This document shows, one piece after another, positions 43,445 to 52,404 of a DNA stretch of 64,000 nucleotides. Where the stretch lies: the NCBI RefSeq assembly GCF_900188225.1, contig NZ_FZOC01000002.1, positions 582,810 through 646,809 on the forward strand, given 5' to 3'. A program made the position numbers and the translations under genes. A model generated the notes under the pieces. The model searched no databases. It was not told the origin of the DNA and worked only from the letters and a program-made list of their open reading frames with translations. Origin of the DNA: Humidesulfovibrio mexicanus. GTDB lineage: Bacteria > Desulfobacterota > Desulfovibrionia > Desulfovibrionales > Desulfovibrionaceae. Position 1 is the first letter of the stretch. Every line of letters begins with the position of its first letter.

Positions 43445-44395
43445 ATGGGGCAGGATCTCTATTCGCGGCGGAAAAAGGCCATGCTTTTGAGCCCCGATCC
43501 GGAGTTGGCCGAGTTGCTCCAGGGCCTGTGGCCGCCAGAAGAGCTGGACTGGACTGTGTTCGGACATGGGCGGCGCGCCATGGAGGCCATCTTCAACGAA
43601 CCGCCGGATCTGCTTGTTGTGGACAATCGTCTTGCCGACATGGCGAGCGGCGAGGTGGCGTCCATCGTCAAGAGCGAGAACGTCTACCGTCAGCTTCCCG
43701 TGGTCCTGTGTTTGGATGGCGAGGATTTGGAGCGTGACTGGGACTGGGCGCGGATCGAGGCCGACGATTTTCTTTTGCGGCCGTTTTCCCCGCGCGAGGC
43801 CAGGGAACGCATTCGCCTGACCCTTTGCCGGGCGTCCCGCGCCATGGATGCCAACCCCCTCACCAAGCTGCCGGGGAACACGAGCATCATCAGCCGCATC
43901 CAGGAGCTCATCGACCGGAAGGACGGCTTTGCCCTGGCCTATTGCGATTTGGACCATTTCAAGTCCTTCAACGACAAGTACGGGTTTTCGCGCGGTGACG
44001 AGGTGCTGATGATGACGGCGCGGGTCATCGTGAACACCATTCGCGGTTTTCCAGGCGTTAAGAGTTTTGTGGGGCATGTTGGGGGCGACGATTTCGTGTT
44101 CATCGTGCCTGCCGAAATCGCCGAGGAGGCCTGCCAGCGTGTTGTGGCCGCGTTCGACGACATCGTGCCCCATTTCTACGATGAAGAGGATCGCGAACGC
44201 GGCGGCATAATCTCGACCGACCGGCAGGGAACGGTGCGCAGTTTTCCGCTCATGGCCGTGTCCATCGCCGTGGTTTTCAATACGGGGGGACGCCTCAAGC
44301 ACTATGGCGAGGCTTCGGCCATCGCCATGGGGCTCAAGAAGAAGGCCAAGGAAAACCCAAAGAGCAGCTATGTGCTCGACAGACGCACCGAATAG
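43445..44395 (+). CDS. Degenerate receiver plus GGDEF-type protein
   Basis: The 316-residue protein has a receiver-like domain (about 10-125) with the acceptor Asp60 (L-L-V-V-D-N-R-L). The acidic pair is replaced by S-P-D, the Thr/Ser position by leucine, and the Lys by Arg112 (L-R-P-F), so normal phosphorylation is doubtful. The GGDEF domain (about 135-310) has L-A-Y-C-D-L-D-H-F-K-S-F-N-D and G-G-D-D-F (213-217) instead of G-G-D/E-E-F, and lacks an RxxD inhibitory site. It could be a weak or altered cyclase, or a c-di-GMP/GTP-binding regulator. It follows the HDOD gene by 11 bp; GAGGAGAGG precedes the start. Its end overlaps xer by 26 bp. Confidence 0.88.
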   Translation: MGQDLYSRRKKAMLLSPDPELAELLQGLWPPEELDWTVFGHGRRAMEAIFNEPPDLLVVDNRLADMASGEVASIVKSENVYRQLPVVLCLDGEDLERDWDWARIEADDFLLRPFSPREARERIRLTLCRASRAMDANPLTKLPGNTSIISRIQELIDRKDGFALAYCDLDHFKSFNDKYGFSRGDEVLMMTARVIVNTIRGFPGVKSFVGHVGGDDFVFIVPAEIAEEACQRVVAAFDDIVPHFYDEEDRERGGIISTDRQGTVRSFPLMAVSIAVVFNTGGRLKHYGEASAIAMGLKKKAKENPKSSYVLDRRTE

Positions 44396-45362
44396 TTTCC
44401 GCGGGCTGCCGGAGGTATGCCTGGGTTTTCTCGCTTCCTTGGAGGTTGAGAAGGGGTACAGCCTCGCCACGGTGCGCGCGTATGCAACGGACCTGGAGCA
44501 GTTCGCTGCCCATCTCGTCCGGCGCGGCAAGTCCCTTGAGGCCTTCCAGGCCATCACCCGCGAAGACGCCACGGGTTTTCTGGCCGAATTGCACCGCCTG
44601 CGCCAGAAGAAATCCAGCATGGCGCGCAAGCTTTCCACTCTGCGTTCGTTTTTCCGCTATCTGCTGCGCAATCGACTTGTCGATGCCAACCCCCTTTCCG
44701 GGTTGCGCAACCCCAGGCAGGAGACCCGCCAGCCGCGCGCCTTGAACGTGGACCAGGCCTGCGCCATTATGGACGCGCCAACGCGGCCTGGGCCCGAAGG
44801 AATTCGCGATCTTGCCTTGGCCGAACTGCTGTACGGTTCGGGGCTGCGCATCAGCGAGGCCCTTTCGCTTACTGTTGAGGATGTGCGTGCTGACCGGGGG
44901 TTTGTGCGGGTGCGCGGCAAGGGTGGCAAGGAACGGTTGGCCCCCTTGAGCGAGGCGGCCCGGCTGCGGTTGATGGAATATCTTGAGCTCCGGCCGGAGT
45001 TTGTCAGGGACGATTCCGTGCTGGAGCTGTTTCTTGGGCAACGGGGGGGAGCGCTGTCGCGGCGGGAGGCGCAGCGCATCGTGTCGCGTCTTGCCGTGTC
45101 CGCCGGGGTTGGGCAGCAGGTGCATCCACATACCTTTCGCCACAGCTTCGCCTCGCATTTATTGCAGGCCGGGGCCGATCTGCGCAGCGTGCAGGAGATG
45201 CTGGGCCATGCCAGGCTCTCCACAACAGAGCGCTACACGCATCTTGATCTACGGCGCATTATGGAAGTCTACGACAAGGCGCATCCGCACGCTGGAGCTG
45301 GTGGAGAGGGCCAAGGCCAAGCTGGTGCCCATGGAGGGCAGGAGGAGGAAGGAAAAGCGTGA
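44370..45362 (+). CDS. xerC: Tyrosine recombinase XerC/XerD family
   Basis: ATG 44370, inside the end of the previous gene, gives a 330-residue protein. The N-terminal SAM-like core-binding domain covers about 10-105, with the catalytic domain after it. Catalytic residues visible are Arg160 (G-S-G-L-R-I-S-E-A-L), Lys184 or Lys187 (V-R-G-K-G-G-K-E-R), His254/Arg257 (H-T-F-R-H-S-F), His280 (L-G-H-A) and Tyr289. This is the chromosomal Xer type that resolves dimers with FtsK. XerC or XerD cannot be told apart safely, and only one Xer is visible here. A Gly/Gln/Glu-rich tail of about 25 residues is unusual. The stop overlaps the next start (GTGA). Confidence 0.9.
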   Translation: MCSTDAPNSFRGLPEVCLGFLASLEVEKGYSLATVRAYATDLEQFAAHLVRRGKSLEAFQAITREDATGFLAELHRLRQKKSSMARKLSTLRSFFRYLLRNRLVDANPLSGLRNPRQETRQPRALNVDQACAIMDAPTRPGPEGIRDLALAELLYGSGLRISEALSLTVEDVRADRGFVRVRGKGGKERLAPLSEAARLRLMEYLELRPEFVRDDSVLELFLGQRGGALSRREAQRIVSRLAVSAGVGQQVHPHTFRHSFASHLLQAGADLRSVQEMLGHARLSTTERYTHLDLRRIMEVYDKAHPHAGAGGEGQGQAGAHGGQEEEGKA

Positions 45363-45814
45363 CGGAACACACTGATTTAGGCGCGCCTGTCCTGGTGAGC
45401 GCCTGTCTGGCCGGCTATCCGTGCCGGTATGACGGCAGCGCGTTTCCCTGCCCGGCAGTGGTCCGTATGGTGGAGCAGGGAAGGGCTGTTCCGGTCTGCC
45501 CTGAACAGCTGGGGGGACTGCCGACCCCGCGCGCGCCCATGGAGTTGCGCAATGGACGCGTGGTGGCGAACTCCGGTGCGGACTGCACCGAGGCGTTTTC
45601 CTTGGGCGCCCGCAAGGGGCTAGAGGTGGCCCGCGCCCATGGTTGCGTCCGGGCAATACTCAAATCCCGCTCTCCCTCATGCGGCAGCGGCTTTGTCTAT
45701 GATGGCGCGTTTTCCGGTCGACTTGTGCCGGGAGATGGGGTGTTCGCCGCCTTGCTCAAGGAACAGGGATTTGCGGTCACCACTGAGGCCGAGAATCAGG
45801 AGCAGGGGGGCTGA
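45359..45814 (+). CDS. DUF523 family protein
   Basis: The 151-residue protein starts at GTG 45359, overlapping the xer stop. It carries V-S-A-C-L-A-G-Y-P-C-R-Y-D-G near the N terminus, V-C-P-E-Q-L-G-G-L-P-T-P-R near 46, and K-S-R-S-P-S-C-G near 103, the cysteine-containing signatures of DUF523 (YbbK-like) proteins. The conserved cysteines suggest metal or Fe-S binding, but the function is unknown. Last gene of the plus-strand operon. Confidence 0.88.
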   Translation: MTEHTDLGAPVLVSACLAGYPCRYDGSAFPCPAVVRMVEQGRAVPVCPEQLGGLPTPRAPMELRNGRVVANSGADCTEAFSLGARKGLEVARAHGCVRAILKSRSPSCGSGFVYDGAFSGRLVPGDGVFAALLKEQGFAVTTEAENQEQGG

Positions 45815-45955
45815 TCGTCCCGACGGAATGTGTCGTGATTGTCTTGAACAGAATCGCCATCAGCCTATGCCGCGCCTGTGATCAGGTCGTGAGCATTGCC
45901 GGATTGGCGCATGTCGGCACTAGGGGGAATTCTCCCCTTTTCCTCCTCGCCAAGA

Positions 45956-45990
45956 ACAAACGGCGCGCTCGATGTGAGCGCGCCGTTTGT
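45956..45990. terminator. Bidirectional intrinsic terminator
   Basis: ACAAACGGCGCGCTC, loop GATGT, GAGCGCGCCGTTTGT: a perfect 15-bp stem between convergent operons. The remaining DNA from 45815 to 46009 shows nothing recognisable. The T tract is short on both sides. Confidence 0.75.
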
Positions 45991-46009
45991 GTCGCGAAAG
46001 CCTTTCGAA

Positions 46010-46519
46010 CTACACTTCGAAGCGGCGGATGCTGATGATGCTGATGGGATCGGCGGGCACGTCGCCGTGGCCGAGGTAGTTTTTCGTCCGCACGGTGCTG
46101 ATCTTTGTGGCTACATCCTGCCCTTCGGTGACCTTGCCGAACACGGTGTATCCGTAACCCTGTGCGGTGGGTGCGGTGAAGTTCAGGAAGTCGTTGTCCT
46201 TCACGTTGATGAAGAACTGGCTGGTTGCGCTGTGGGGATCCATGGTGCGGGCCATGGCGATGGTGAAGGCCTCATTGGGAGTGTCGGCACGGGCCTCGTT
46301 CTTGATGGGGGCCTTGTTCTTCTTCTCGCGCATCATCATGTCCATGCCGCCGCCCTGGATCATGAAGTTCTTGATGACGCGGTGGAAGATGAGCCCGTCA
46401 TAGAATTCCTCGTCCACATAGGAGAGGAAGTTGGCAACGGTTTCGGGGGCCTTGTCGGCCCACAGCTCCACGAGCATTTCGCCCATGGGGGTTTCGATCA
46501 GAACGGTGGGGTTGCTCAT
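46010..46519 (-). CDS. Cyclophilin-type peptidyl-prolyl isomerase
   Basis: The 169-residue cytoplasmic protein (no signal peptide) starts at ATG 46519 with AGGAG upstream. It shows A-P-E-T-V-A-N-F-L-S-Y-V, the catalytic F-H-R-V-I near residue 46, F-M-I-Q-G-G near 52, and S-Q-F-F-I-N-V near 99. The usual Trp of the cyclosporin site is absent and the region reads N-F-T-A, typical of bacterial PpiB. It catalyses cis-trans isomerisation of prolyl bonds. It lies 30 bp after the nitronate monooxygenase-like gene. Confidence 0.95.
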   Translation of the reverse strand: MSNPTVLIETPMGEMLVELWADKAPETVANFLSYVDEEFYDGLIFHRVIKNFMIQGGGMDMMMREKKNKAPIKNEARADTPNEAFTIAMARTMDPHSATSQFFINVKDNDFLNFTAPTAQGYGYTVFGKVTEGQDVATKISTVRTKNYLGHGDVPADPISIISIRRFEV

Positions 46520-46549
46520 TGGTACTCCTGCTTGATGCCTGATTATTGC

Positions 46550-47680
46550 CTATTTGATGGAAAATTGCGCCTTTTTCTGAGCTACGAAATCGTCGAATTC
46601 CTGCTTGAGCCCGTTGATGAGCTCTTTGACGCTTGTGATCTTGTCCACTCGCCACACGTTTTCTCCGCAGAAGGCGAAGCCGTTCTTCAAGAGGCCCTTC
46701 TTGGCGCTTACAAGGGCCTGGGATATGCAGTAGGGCGTGGTGGTGAAATCGCAGCTCTTAATGCAATGGAACGGGCACTTGAAGGGCTTTTTGCGGCCTT
46801 CGCGCACGGCCTGCAGAAACTCGTTGAAGATGGCGCGGCCCGGCATTCCCACAGGGCTCTTGATGACGGTGATGTCCTCGCGCCGGGCCCGCACAAAAGC
46901 GTCCTTGAAGGCCTGGTCGGCGTCACATTCATGCGTGGCCACGAAGCGCGTGCCCATCTGCACTCCCGAAGCGCCCATTTGCAAGAATTTCGCAATGTCA
47001 GCTCCGGTATAGATGCCGCCTGCGGCGATGACCGGAATGCTGCGGCCGCTTGTGATCTCGAACGGCCTGACGGCCTCCACCACTTCGGGCAGGATGTTTT
47101 CGAGCTGGAATTCAGGCTTGTCGATCTCCTCCGCCTTGAAACCCAGATGCCCGCCAGCCTTGGGCCCTTCCACGACAAAGCCGTCTGGCAGGTAGTTGTA
47201 GTGCATGAGCCATTTCTTGCACAAAATGGCCGCAGCGCGGCCGGAAGAGACAATGGGCACCAGCTTGGTCCGGGCCTTTTCGGCCAGCTCTCCGGGGAAT
47301 TCCTCGCGAAGGTACTTGGGCAGATCCAAAGGCAGTCCTGCGCCAGAGAAGATGACGTCGGCGCCTTCCCGGATGGATGTCCGGACCATGTCCGCAAAGT
47401 TGGTGAGGGCGACCATGATGTTGACCCCAAGAAGCCCCTGGGTCATGCGCTCCTTGGCCTTGCGAATTTCTTCGCGCAGGGCCCGCATGTTGGCCTCGTT
47501 GGGGTTTTTGGCGATGTCCGGTTCGCCCATGCCGATCATGGCGGCCGCGATGACGCCGACGCCGCCTTCGTTGGCCACCGCAGAGGCCAAGCCGGAGAGT
47601 GATATGCCTACGCCCATTCCGCCCTGGATGATGGGGAGCTGGGCGATCCGGTCGCCAAAATGAAGCTCGGGGAGTTTCAT
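46550..47680 (-). CDS. Nitronate monooxygenase/2-nitropropane dioxygenase-like flavoprotein with Cys cluster
   Basis: The 376-residue TIM-barrel protein binds FMN. It shows P-I-I-Q-G-G-M-G near 16, E-G-P-K-A-G-G-H-L-G with His178 near the active site, A-A-G-G-I-Y-T-G near 219 and G-V-Q-M-G-T-R-F near 239, the family signatures. Residues 302-318 add an unusual C-x3-C-x3-C-x7-C set (Cys302, 306, 310, 318) with a further Cys338, not part of the classic enzyme and suggestive of metal or Fe-S binding. True nitronate oxidation is unlikely to be the main job in an anaerobe; FabK-like or other flavin chemistry is possible. Confidence 0.82.
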   Translation of the reverse strand: MKLPELHFGDRIAQLPIIQGGMGVGISLSGLASAVANEGGVGVIAAAMIGMGEPDIAKNPNEANMRALREEIRKAKERMTQGLLGVNIMVALTNFADMVRTSIREGADVIFSGAGLPLDLPKYLREEFPGELAEKARTKLVPIVSSGRAAAILCKKWLMHYNYLPDGFVVEGPKAGGHLGFKAEEIDKPEFQLENILPEVVEAVRPFEITSGRSIPVIAAGGIYTGADIAKFLQMGASGVQMGTRFVATHECDADQAFKDAFVRARREDITVIKSPVGMPGRAIFNEFLQAVREGRKKPFKCPFHCIKSCDFTTTPYCISQALVSAKKGLLKNGFAFCGENVWRVDKITSVKELINGLKQEFDDFVAQKKAQFSIK

Positions 47681-47758
47681 TGTGAACCTCTCATATTGTG
47701 TTGACGCCTTGTTTCGTGTTTTAACCGCCTTGTCAAGGTGTCCGCGGCCCTTGGGCCC

Positions 47759-48982
47759 CTAGAGCTTTCTGAGCTTTGGCTCGACGTGCGAATGCAGCAG
47801 CATTTCGGAGAAGAAGAGCGAGCTGGTGAACGCGGGAGAGATGGAATTCAGGACATGCGTGGAATTCTGCGTCCCCTCGATGATGAAGTCCATGACCAGC
47901 TCGTTTTTCTTGATGTCCACCAGTTGTGGCCGGATGCCAGCCTTTGGCGTTGCTTCAATGTCATCTGGAGACAGGGTTTTGACCAAACGTCGCGCGTCAT
48001 TGAAGAAGTAGGTGAAGGAGTATTTTCTGGGCTCCTCCAGGGCGACCTCGCGGAATTTCTTGTTGCGGAAGAAAAGCACCGCGTCCCGCAGGAGGATGGA
48101 GAAGGCTTCGGAGTCGATGCCGGAGAGGAGGCCGTAGTTCTCCCGCCCGAATGCGGGGATGGCCGTTGGGCCAAGGTAGACGTCGCCATGGGCGCCGCGC
48201 GTGAAGTGGACCCCGAGGAACGGGTTTTTGATGTTCGGCACGGGGTAGATGCTGCCCCGGATGGTGTGGGCCTTTTCCGGTTTGAGCTTCTTGTAGATGC
48301 CTTTGAAGGGGATGAGCTGATAATCCTTTCCAAGCCCGAAGGCGTGGGCCACGACATCGCCGTATGCCCCGGCAGCGTTGACGAAGAATGCGCAGGAGAT
48401 GTCTCCGGCTGTGGTGCGCACAAGAAGCCGCGCGCCCTTCTCGTGTTTCAGCCCTTGGAAGCGCGCGTCGAACAAAAGCTTGACCTTCCCGGAGGCGAGC
48501 AGCTCGGCCTGAATGCTCTTCAGGATGGCCTTGGGGTCCACCACGGCAGTGTAATGGGAAAACAGCGCCAGCCCCGCGCTCTTTGCGTTGGGCTCGATTT
48601 CGGCCAACTGCTGGTCGTCGATGAGCTCAACCTTCGCCCCGTTTTGCGTGGCGCGGACGTGCAATTCGCGCAGGGTCGGCAGCTCGGATTCATCACGGGC
48701 CACGATGACCTTGCCGGTCTTGAGCAGGGGCAGGCCGCGCTCCTCGCAGTATTCCTTCATGCGCTGGTTGCCCGCCAGGCAGGACTGCGCGCGCAAGGAG
48801 CCAGGCGCATAATAGATGCCCGCGTGCAGCACTCCGCTGTTTCTGCCGGATGCGTGCCGTCCGGCCTCGGGCTCCTTGTCGATGATGAGGATGTCGCCGT
48901 ACCCGGCGGCGAGCAGGTCGCGCGCCAGGGTGAGGCCGACGATGCCTGCGCCGCAGATGAGAATGCTTGCCGTGTGTGCCAT
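47759..48982 (-). CDS. lhgO: L-2-hydroxyglutarate dehydrogenase/oxidase (LhgO family)
   Basis: The 407-residue FAD enzyme starts at ATG 48982 with GGAG upstream; an in-frame extension to 49033 would overlap the previous gene. It carries I-L-I-C-G-A-G-I-V-G-L near 6-16, I-D-K-E-P near 33, and S-G-R-N-S-G-V-L-H-A-G-I-Y-Y near 44-57, the latter highly characteristic of LhgO. The C-terminal half has H-F-T-R-G and G-P-T-A near 270-290. It oxidises L-2-hydroxyglutarate to 2-oxoglutarate, passing electrons to the quinone pool or oxygen. It follows the PPC-domain gene by 13 bp. Confidence 0.9.
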   Translation of the reverse strand: MAHTASILICGAGIVGLTLARDLLAAGYGDILIIDKEPEAGRHASGRNSGVLHAGIYYAPGSLRAQSCLAGNQRMKEYCEERGLPLLKTGKVIVARDESELPTLRELHVRATQNGAKVELIDDQQLAEIEPNAKSAGLALFSHYTAVVDPKAILKSIQAELLASGKVKLLFDARFQGLKHEKGARLLVRTTAGDISCAFFVNAAGAYGDVVAHAFGLGKDYQLIPFKGIYKKLKPEKAHTIRGSIYPVPNIKNPFLGVHFTRGAHGDVYLGPTAIPAFGRENYGLLSGIDSEAFSILLRDAVLFFRNKKFREVALEEPRKYSFTYFFNDARRLVKTLSPDDIEATPKAGIRPQLVDIKKNELVMDFIIEGTQNSTHVLNSISPAFTSSLFFSEMLLHSHVEPKLRKL

Positions 48983-48995
48983 GATCTCCGCCGAT

Positions 48996-49436
48996 CTATT
49001 CGATGTCCAACAGTTCGAAACCGGTAGCGGCATCGCGCTTGCGCAGCGCTTTCATGCCGGTCAATTCCACCAGGACGAGTTCCCCGATGGTCCAGATGTC
49101 GATGCCCGGCCGGATGCAGCCGGTCTTGACATCCCGGCCTTTGCCGAAGGTGGCGTGCATGTGCAGTCTGGGCTGGCCGGATTCGTCGGGAAACAGCGTG
49201 CCCACGGCGGCCGTCTCATGGGCGCCGAGGATATCCGCCAGTACCGGTTCGGGCGGCGAGGATCCCTCTTTGGGGCCGACCACGATGCGCCCGGCCCCGA
49301 TGCCGCCCACAAGGGCGCAGAAGGCCCGCAGCACTCCGCGTTGCTTGGCGAAGGTCTCCACGCAGTCGGGCAGACGGTCGCCGTCCTCCAGGCGCAGCAC
49401 GAACACTCTGCCTATGCTCCCTTCCTCAACTTTCAT
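48996..49436 (-). CDS. PPC-domain (DUF296) protein
   Basis: The 146-residue protein has the PPC/DUF296 fold. R-V-F-V-L-R-L-E-D-G-D-R-L starts it, A-L-V-G-G-I-G lies near 43, the metal-site-like H-M-H-A-T-F-G near 92, and G-E-L-V-L-V-E near 118. Bacterial members form trimers with a bound metal; their function is mostly unknown, and in plants the domain is attached to AT-hooks. No AT-hook is present here. It sits between addB-like and lhgO genes with short gaps. Confidence 0.85.
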   Translation of the reverse strand: MKVEEGSIGRVFVLRLEDGDRLPDCVETFAKQRGVLRAFCALVGGIGAGRIVVGPKEGSSPPEPVLADILGAHETAAVGTLFPDESGQPRLHMHATFGKGRDVKTGCIRPGIDIWTIGELVLVELTGMKALRKRDAATGFELLDIE

Positions 49437-49461
49437 CTCTCATCGTCTCCCTTTGCCGTGG

Positions 49462-52404
49462 TCATGCGCCGCACGGCCCTTTGAAGTCGCAATATTCGCA
49501 GTGCCGACCCCGCAGGGCGGGCAGGACGCGCGCCGCAAAAACATGGCCGAGCACAAAGCGCAGCAACTGCGGTACACGGGTCTGGATCACGGTGGCCCGT
49601 GTCGTCTCGTCCACGTCTTTGGCGAAGAACAGCCGCTCTGAACCATCGCTTTTGAGTTCCACCCACGCGGCGTTCGCGGCAGGACCAGCTCCGTCAGCCT
49701 CGAGCATGTGCATGTACGCGGGAAGCTGGACATCCAGGCCGAGCTGCGCAAGGCGCAGGAACAGGGCTTCGGCTTCGGGGGATCCGGGGAGGCAGTCGCC
49801 CATTGCCGTAAAGGCCTCCGGGTCGAGCCAGCCTTCGGCTCCGCCTTCCTTGACGCCTCCGGTCTTGTAATCCAACACCAGACGGCGGCCATCGCGTTCG
49901 TCAACGCGGTCGATGCGGCCATGCAGACGCATGGTGCTGTCGGCGCCATCAATGCCCGGGACGGAGAGGGGGGTCAAGACCGGATGTTCCAAGGCCAGAA
50001 CCGTGGTCTTCGGCAGCTTGTCCAGGAAGAGGCGCAGACGCTCGCGTCCGGCCGCCAACAGCACCGTGCGCACATCAAACGGCATCTGCTGGGCGAACGC
50101 CTCCTGGCTCAGCGCCTGTTCAAAGCTCTTGAAGAGCGTTTCGGCGTCCACTGTGGTCCCGTCTATGGGGCGGCCCACATGGGGCGCAAGAAATTCCTTG
50201 AGCACGCGGTGCACCAATTCGCCAAAGCGGGCGCGGTCGCCGTCATCGGCCACTTCCTCCATGCGCCGCAGGCCGAGAGCCTGCGCAAGGAAGGCCTTTT
50301 TGGGGCAGGTGAGCCAGAGTTCCAGGCCAGAAGGGGTGATGCCCTTGTGTTGGAGCCGCTCCGCGAGCCGGGCGCGCAGGGCGGGGGTAAGGGGGATATC
50401 CCGGCTGCGGGACTGGATTGGGCGCACGGGAAAGCTCACGCTGCGCAACGGCGCCTCGTCATCGGCCAGGGGGAGCGGCTTCACCTGTTCCCCCCGCTGT
50501 TGCTCCAGTTCCCACAGAAGCTGCTCGACGTAGCGGCTGCGTTCGCTTTTGCCCTCCAGCGCTCCGGGTCGAACCCCGGCCTGATAGAATATCGACACCT
50601 CTTGCGCGCCCATGAGCAGGCGGAAAAAGGTGTGCGCCGCGACGTTGTCCCGCTCGCGCCGGCCGGGCAAGCCCAGGGCCTGGCGCAGCGGCTCGGGCAG
50701 CAGCGGGTCCGGAGCCGATGCGCCCGGAAGCTTGTCTTCGGTGGCGTCCAGAATGAACAGGCGGCTGAACCCCAGCAGGCGCGTTTCCAACATGCCCAGC
50801 ACCTGCAGCCCGGCCAAGGGCTCTGGCTCGAAAGAAACGCGCTCGGCTTTGACAAGGTGGCGCGTCATCATGAGCACGATGTCCAGGCCATATGGTTCGT
50901 CGGCCAGGATGCTGCCGGTGAGTTCCGGCACCACAGAGCGCCACAGGCGGACCAGGCATTCCGCATCAATGAGGTTGCGCCGCCAGGTGTCGCCACCGCG
51001 TCGGCGCAGCAGGCCGCACAGGGCGTCCAGAGCCAGTCCGGCCTGGCGCAGGGTTTCCAGGTTGAGGAAATTGTCGAAGCACGCGGCCAGGACTTCGGCG
51101 TGCAGTGCGCGAATCTCGCTTTCCGGAGCGGAACAATCCTGGTCGTCATAGGCCAGCAGCCATTGGCCGGGGGCCTGGTACGGCCCGCCAGCACGGATGT
51201 GCCGTTCCCAGGCCACATAGGCGCCTTTGAGCGGCGTCTGCGGCCCGGCGTCAGTCTCCACGCGCAGCATCCGCAGCAGCGGATGCCGCACCAGGGCGAC
51301 GAGATCGCGCCAGGCGTAGCGCAGCGCGCCATCAGGGCCAGGCATGGCGTTTTCCCGCAAGACCAGTATGGTCTCCACCAGTTGGGCCAAGGCCGAGCGT
51401 TCCAGCGGATAGCCCATGCTGATGTTGGTCTCCACGGGCGGCAGGTGGTGCATCACCGGCACCAGTGCTCCGGGGTCGGGCAGCACCACGGCGGTGCGCT
51501 CGGTATCCGGCAAGGCGGCCAGTTCACGTTCGAGCACGCTGAGCTGCGAGTGCAGGTCATACCCTTCGTAGAAGCGCCGGATCTGCCCCTCCCCTGGGCT
51601 TGGAGCCTGCTCCAGCACGGCTGCGGCCCCCCATCGTCTCAACCAGCGCTTGTGCTCCCGGGCGGGCCATGCCGTGTCGCCCTCCTGGGCGAGGGCGGGG
51701 TCGCTGTGCCAGAAGAACTCCGCGCCGCCTTCCCAAAGTGCGCGCAGGAGCGGTTCTTCCGCACCGCTCAGCGCGTGCAGGCCTGCAAAAATGACGGTCT
51801 CCCCGCCGAGGGCTGCAGCTGCTTCGGCGCTGTGCTGGCACAGCCATTGCGCGTCCAGTCCAGGCGTGGTCCAGCCGCGTTGGTCCAACTCGGCCCCATA
51901 GGCCTCGCCGATGCGGTCCAACCGGGCGAGCAGGGCCTCGGCCCAGGGCGTGACCTCTCCTTCGAGATTGTGGATGGCGGCTGGGCGTATGTTTTGGCCG
52001 GCCATTTCCTCAAGCAGGCGCACCAGTCTCGCCCCCCAGGGAAAGAAGGCTCCGGCCGTGCCGCACAAAGTCGAAAGAGGACCATCCGCGAGCGCAAGGG
52101 CGCGAACGATGCCGTGCAGCACGCCGATCCGGTCCAGCTGGCCTGCACGCAGCAAGGGGCGCGGAGCAAGCTCGCGCCGCAGTTCGTGCAGGAACTCGTC
52201 CAGGGGCGACATGCGTGGGAGCAGGCAGGGGCGCTTCAAGCCTTTGCTTTCGGCCAGGGCGGCGCGCAGATGCCGGGCCGGGCGGTTGTGCGGGAACACG
52301 ATGCGCACATGCTCGAAGTCGCTGCCCCGGTTCACGAGGTGTTTGGCCAACGCCTGGATGAAGTCTTCGCTCCACGGCACGATGCGCATGGGCTGGCGGG
52401 TCAT
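49462..52404 (-). CDS. addB: AddB-like PD-(D/E)XK exonuclease with Fe-S cluster motif
   Basis: The 980-residue protein pairs with the AddA-like helicase just upstream. An inactive helicase-like region (about 1-680) ends before the nuclease domain. That domain starts with a lone Cys in L-T-C-P-K-K-A-F near 698, has H-G-R-I-D-R-V-D and L-V-L-D-Y-K-T-G-G near 840 as the catalytic Asp-Asp-Lys, and ends with H-C-E-Y-C-D-F-K-G-P-C near 966-976. That one-plus-three Cys spacing is the 4Fe-4S staple of AddB-type nucleases. AddAB resects double-strand breaks up to a Chi site and loads RecA. Start ATG 52404 overlaps the addA stop. No clear Walker A is seen at the N terminus. Confidence 0.85.
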   Translation of the reverse strand: MTRQPMRIVPWSEDFIQALAKHLVNRGSDFEHVRIVFPHNRPARHLRAALAESKGLKRPCLLPRMSPLDEFLHELRRELAPRPLLRAGQLDRIGVLHGIVRALALADGPLSTLCGTAGAFFPWGARLVRLLEEMAGQNIRPAAIHNLEGEVTPWAEALLARLDRIGEAYGAELDQRGWTTPGLDAQWLCQHSAEAAAALGGETVIFAGLHALSGAEEPLLRALWEGGAEFFWHSDPALAQEGDTAWPAREHKRWLRRWGAAAVLEQAPSPGEGQIRRFYEGYDLHSQLSVLERELAALPDTERTAVVLPDPGALVPVMHHLPPVETNISMGYPLERSALAQLVETILVLRENAMPGPDGALRYAWRDLVALVRHPLLRMLRVETDAGPQTPLKGAYVAWERHIRAGGPYQAPGQWLLAYDDQDCSAPESEIRALHAEVLAACFDNFLNLETLRQAGLALDALCGLLRRRGGDTWRRNLIDAECLVRLWRSVVPELTGSILADEPYGLDIVLMMTRHLVKAERVSFEPEPLAGLQVLGMLETRLLGFSRLFILDATEDKLPGASAPDPLLPEPLRQALGLPGRRERDNVAAHTFFRLLMGAQEVSIFYQAGVRPGALEGKSERSRYVEQLLWELEQQRGEQVKPLPLADDEAPLRSVSFPVRPIQSRSRDIPLTPALRARLAERLQHKGITPSGLELWLTCPKKAFLAQALGLRRMEEVADDGDRARFGELVHRVLKEFLAPHVGRPIDGTTVDAETLFKSFEQALSQEAFAQQMPFDVRTVLLAAGRERLRLFLDKLPKTTVLALEHPVLTPLSVPGIDGADSTMRLHGRIDRVDERDGRRLVLDYKTGGVKEGGAEGWLDPEAFTAMGDCLPGSPEAEALFLRLAQLGLDVQLPAYMHMLEADGAGPAANAAWVELKSDGSERLFFAKDVDETTRATVIQTRVPQLLRFVLGHVFAARVLPALRGRHCEYCDFKGPCGA

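Noticed and set aside
44370..45362. Integrase of a mobile element
   Set aside because: The recombinase has the size and motifs of chromosomal XerC/XerD, sits in an operon with housekeeping genes, and no attachment-site repeats flank it or the nearby region.
45896..47602. Plus-strand frame of 568 codons opposite the cyclophilin and nitronate monooxygenase-like genes
   Set aside because: It runs through a strong terminator hairpin and antisense of two conserved genes.
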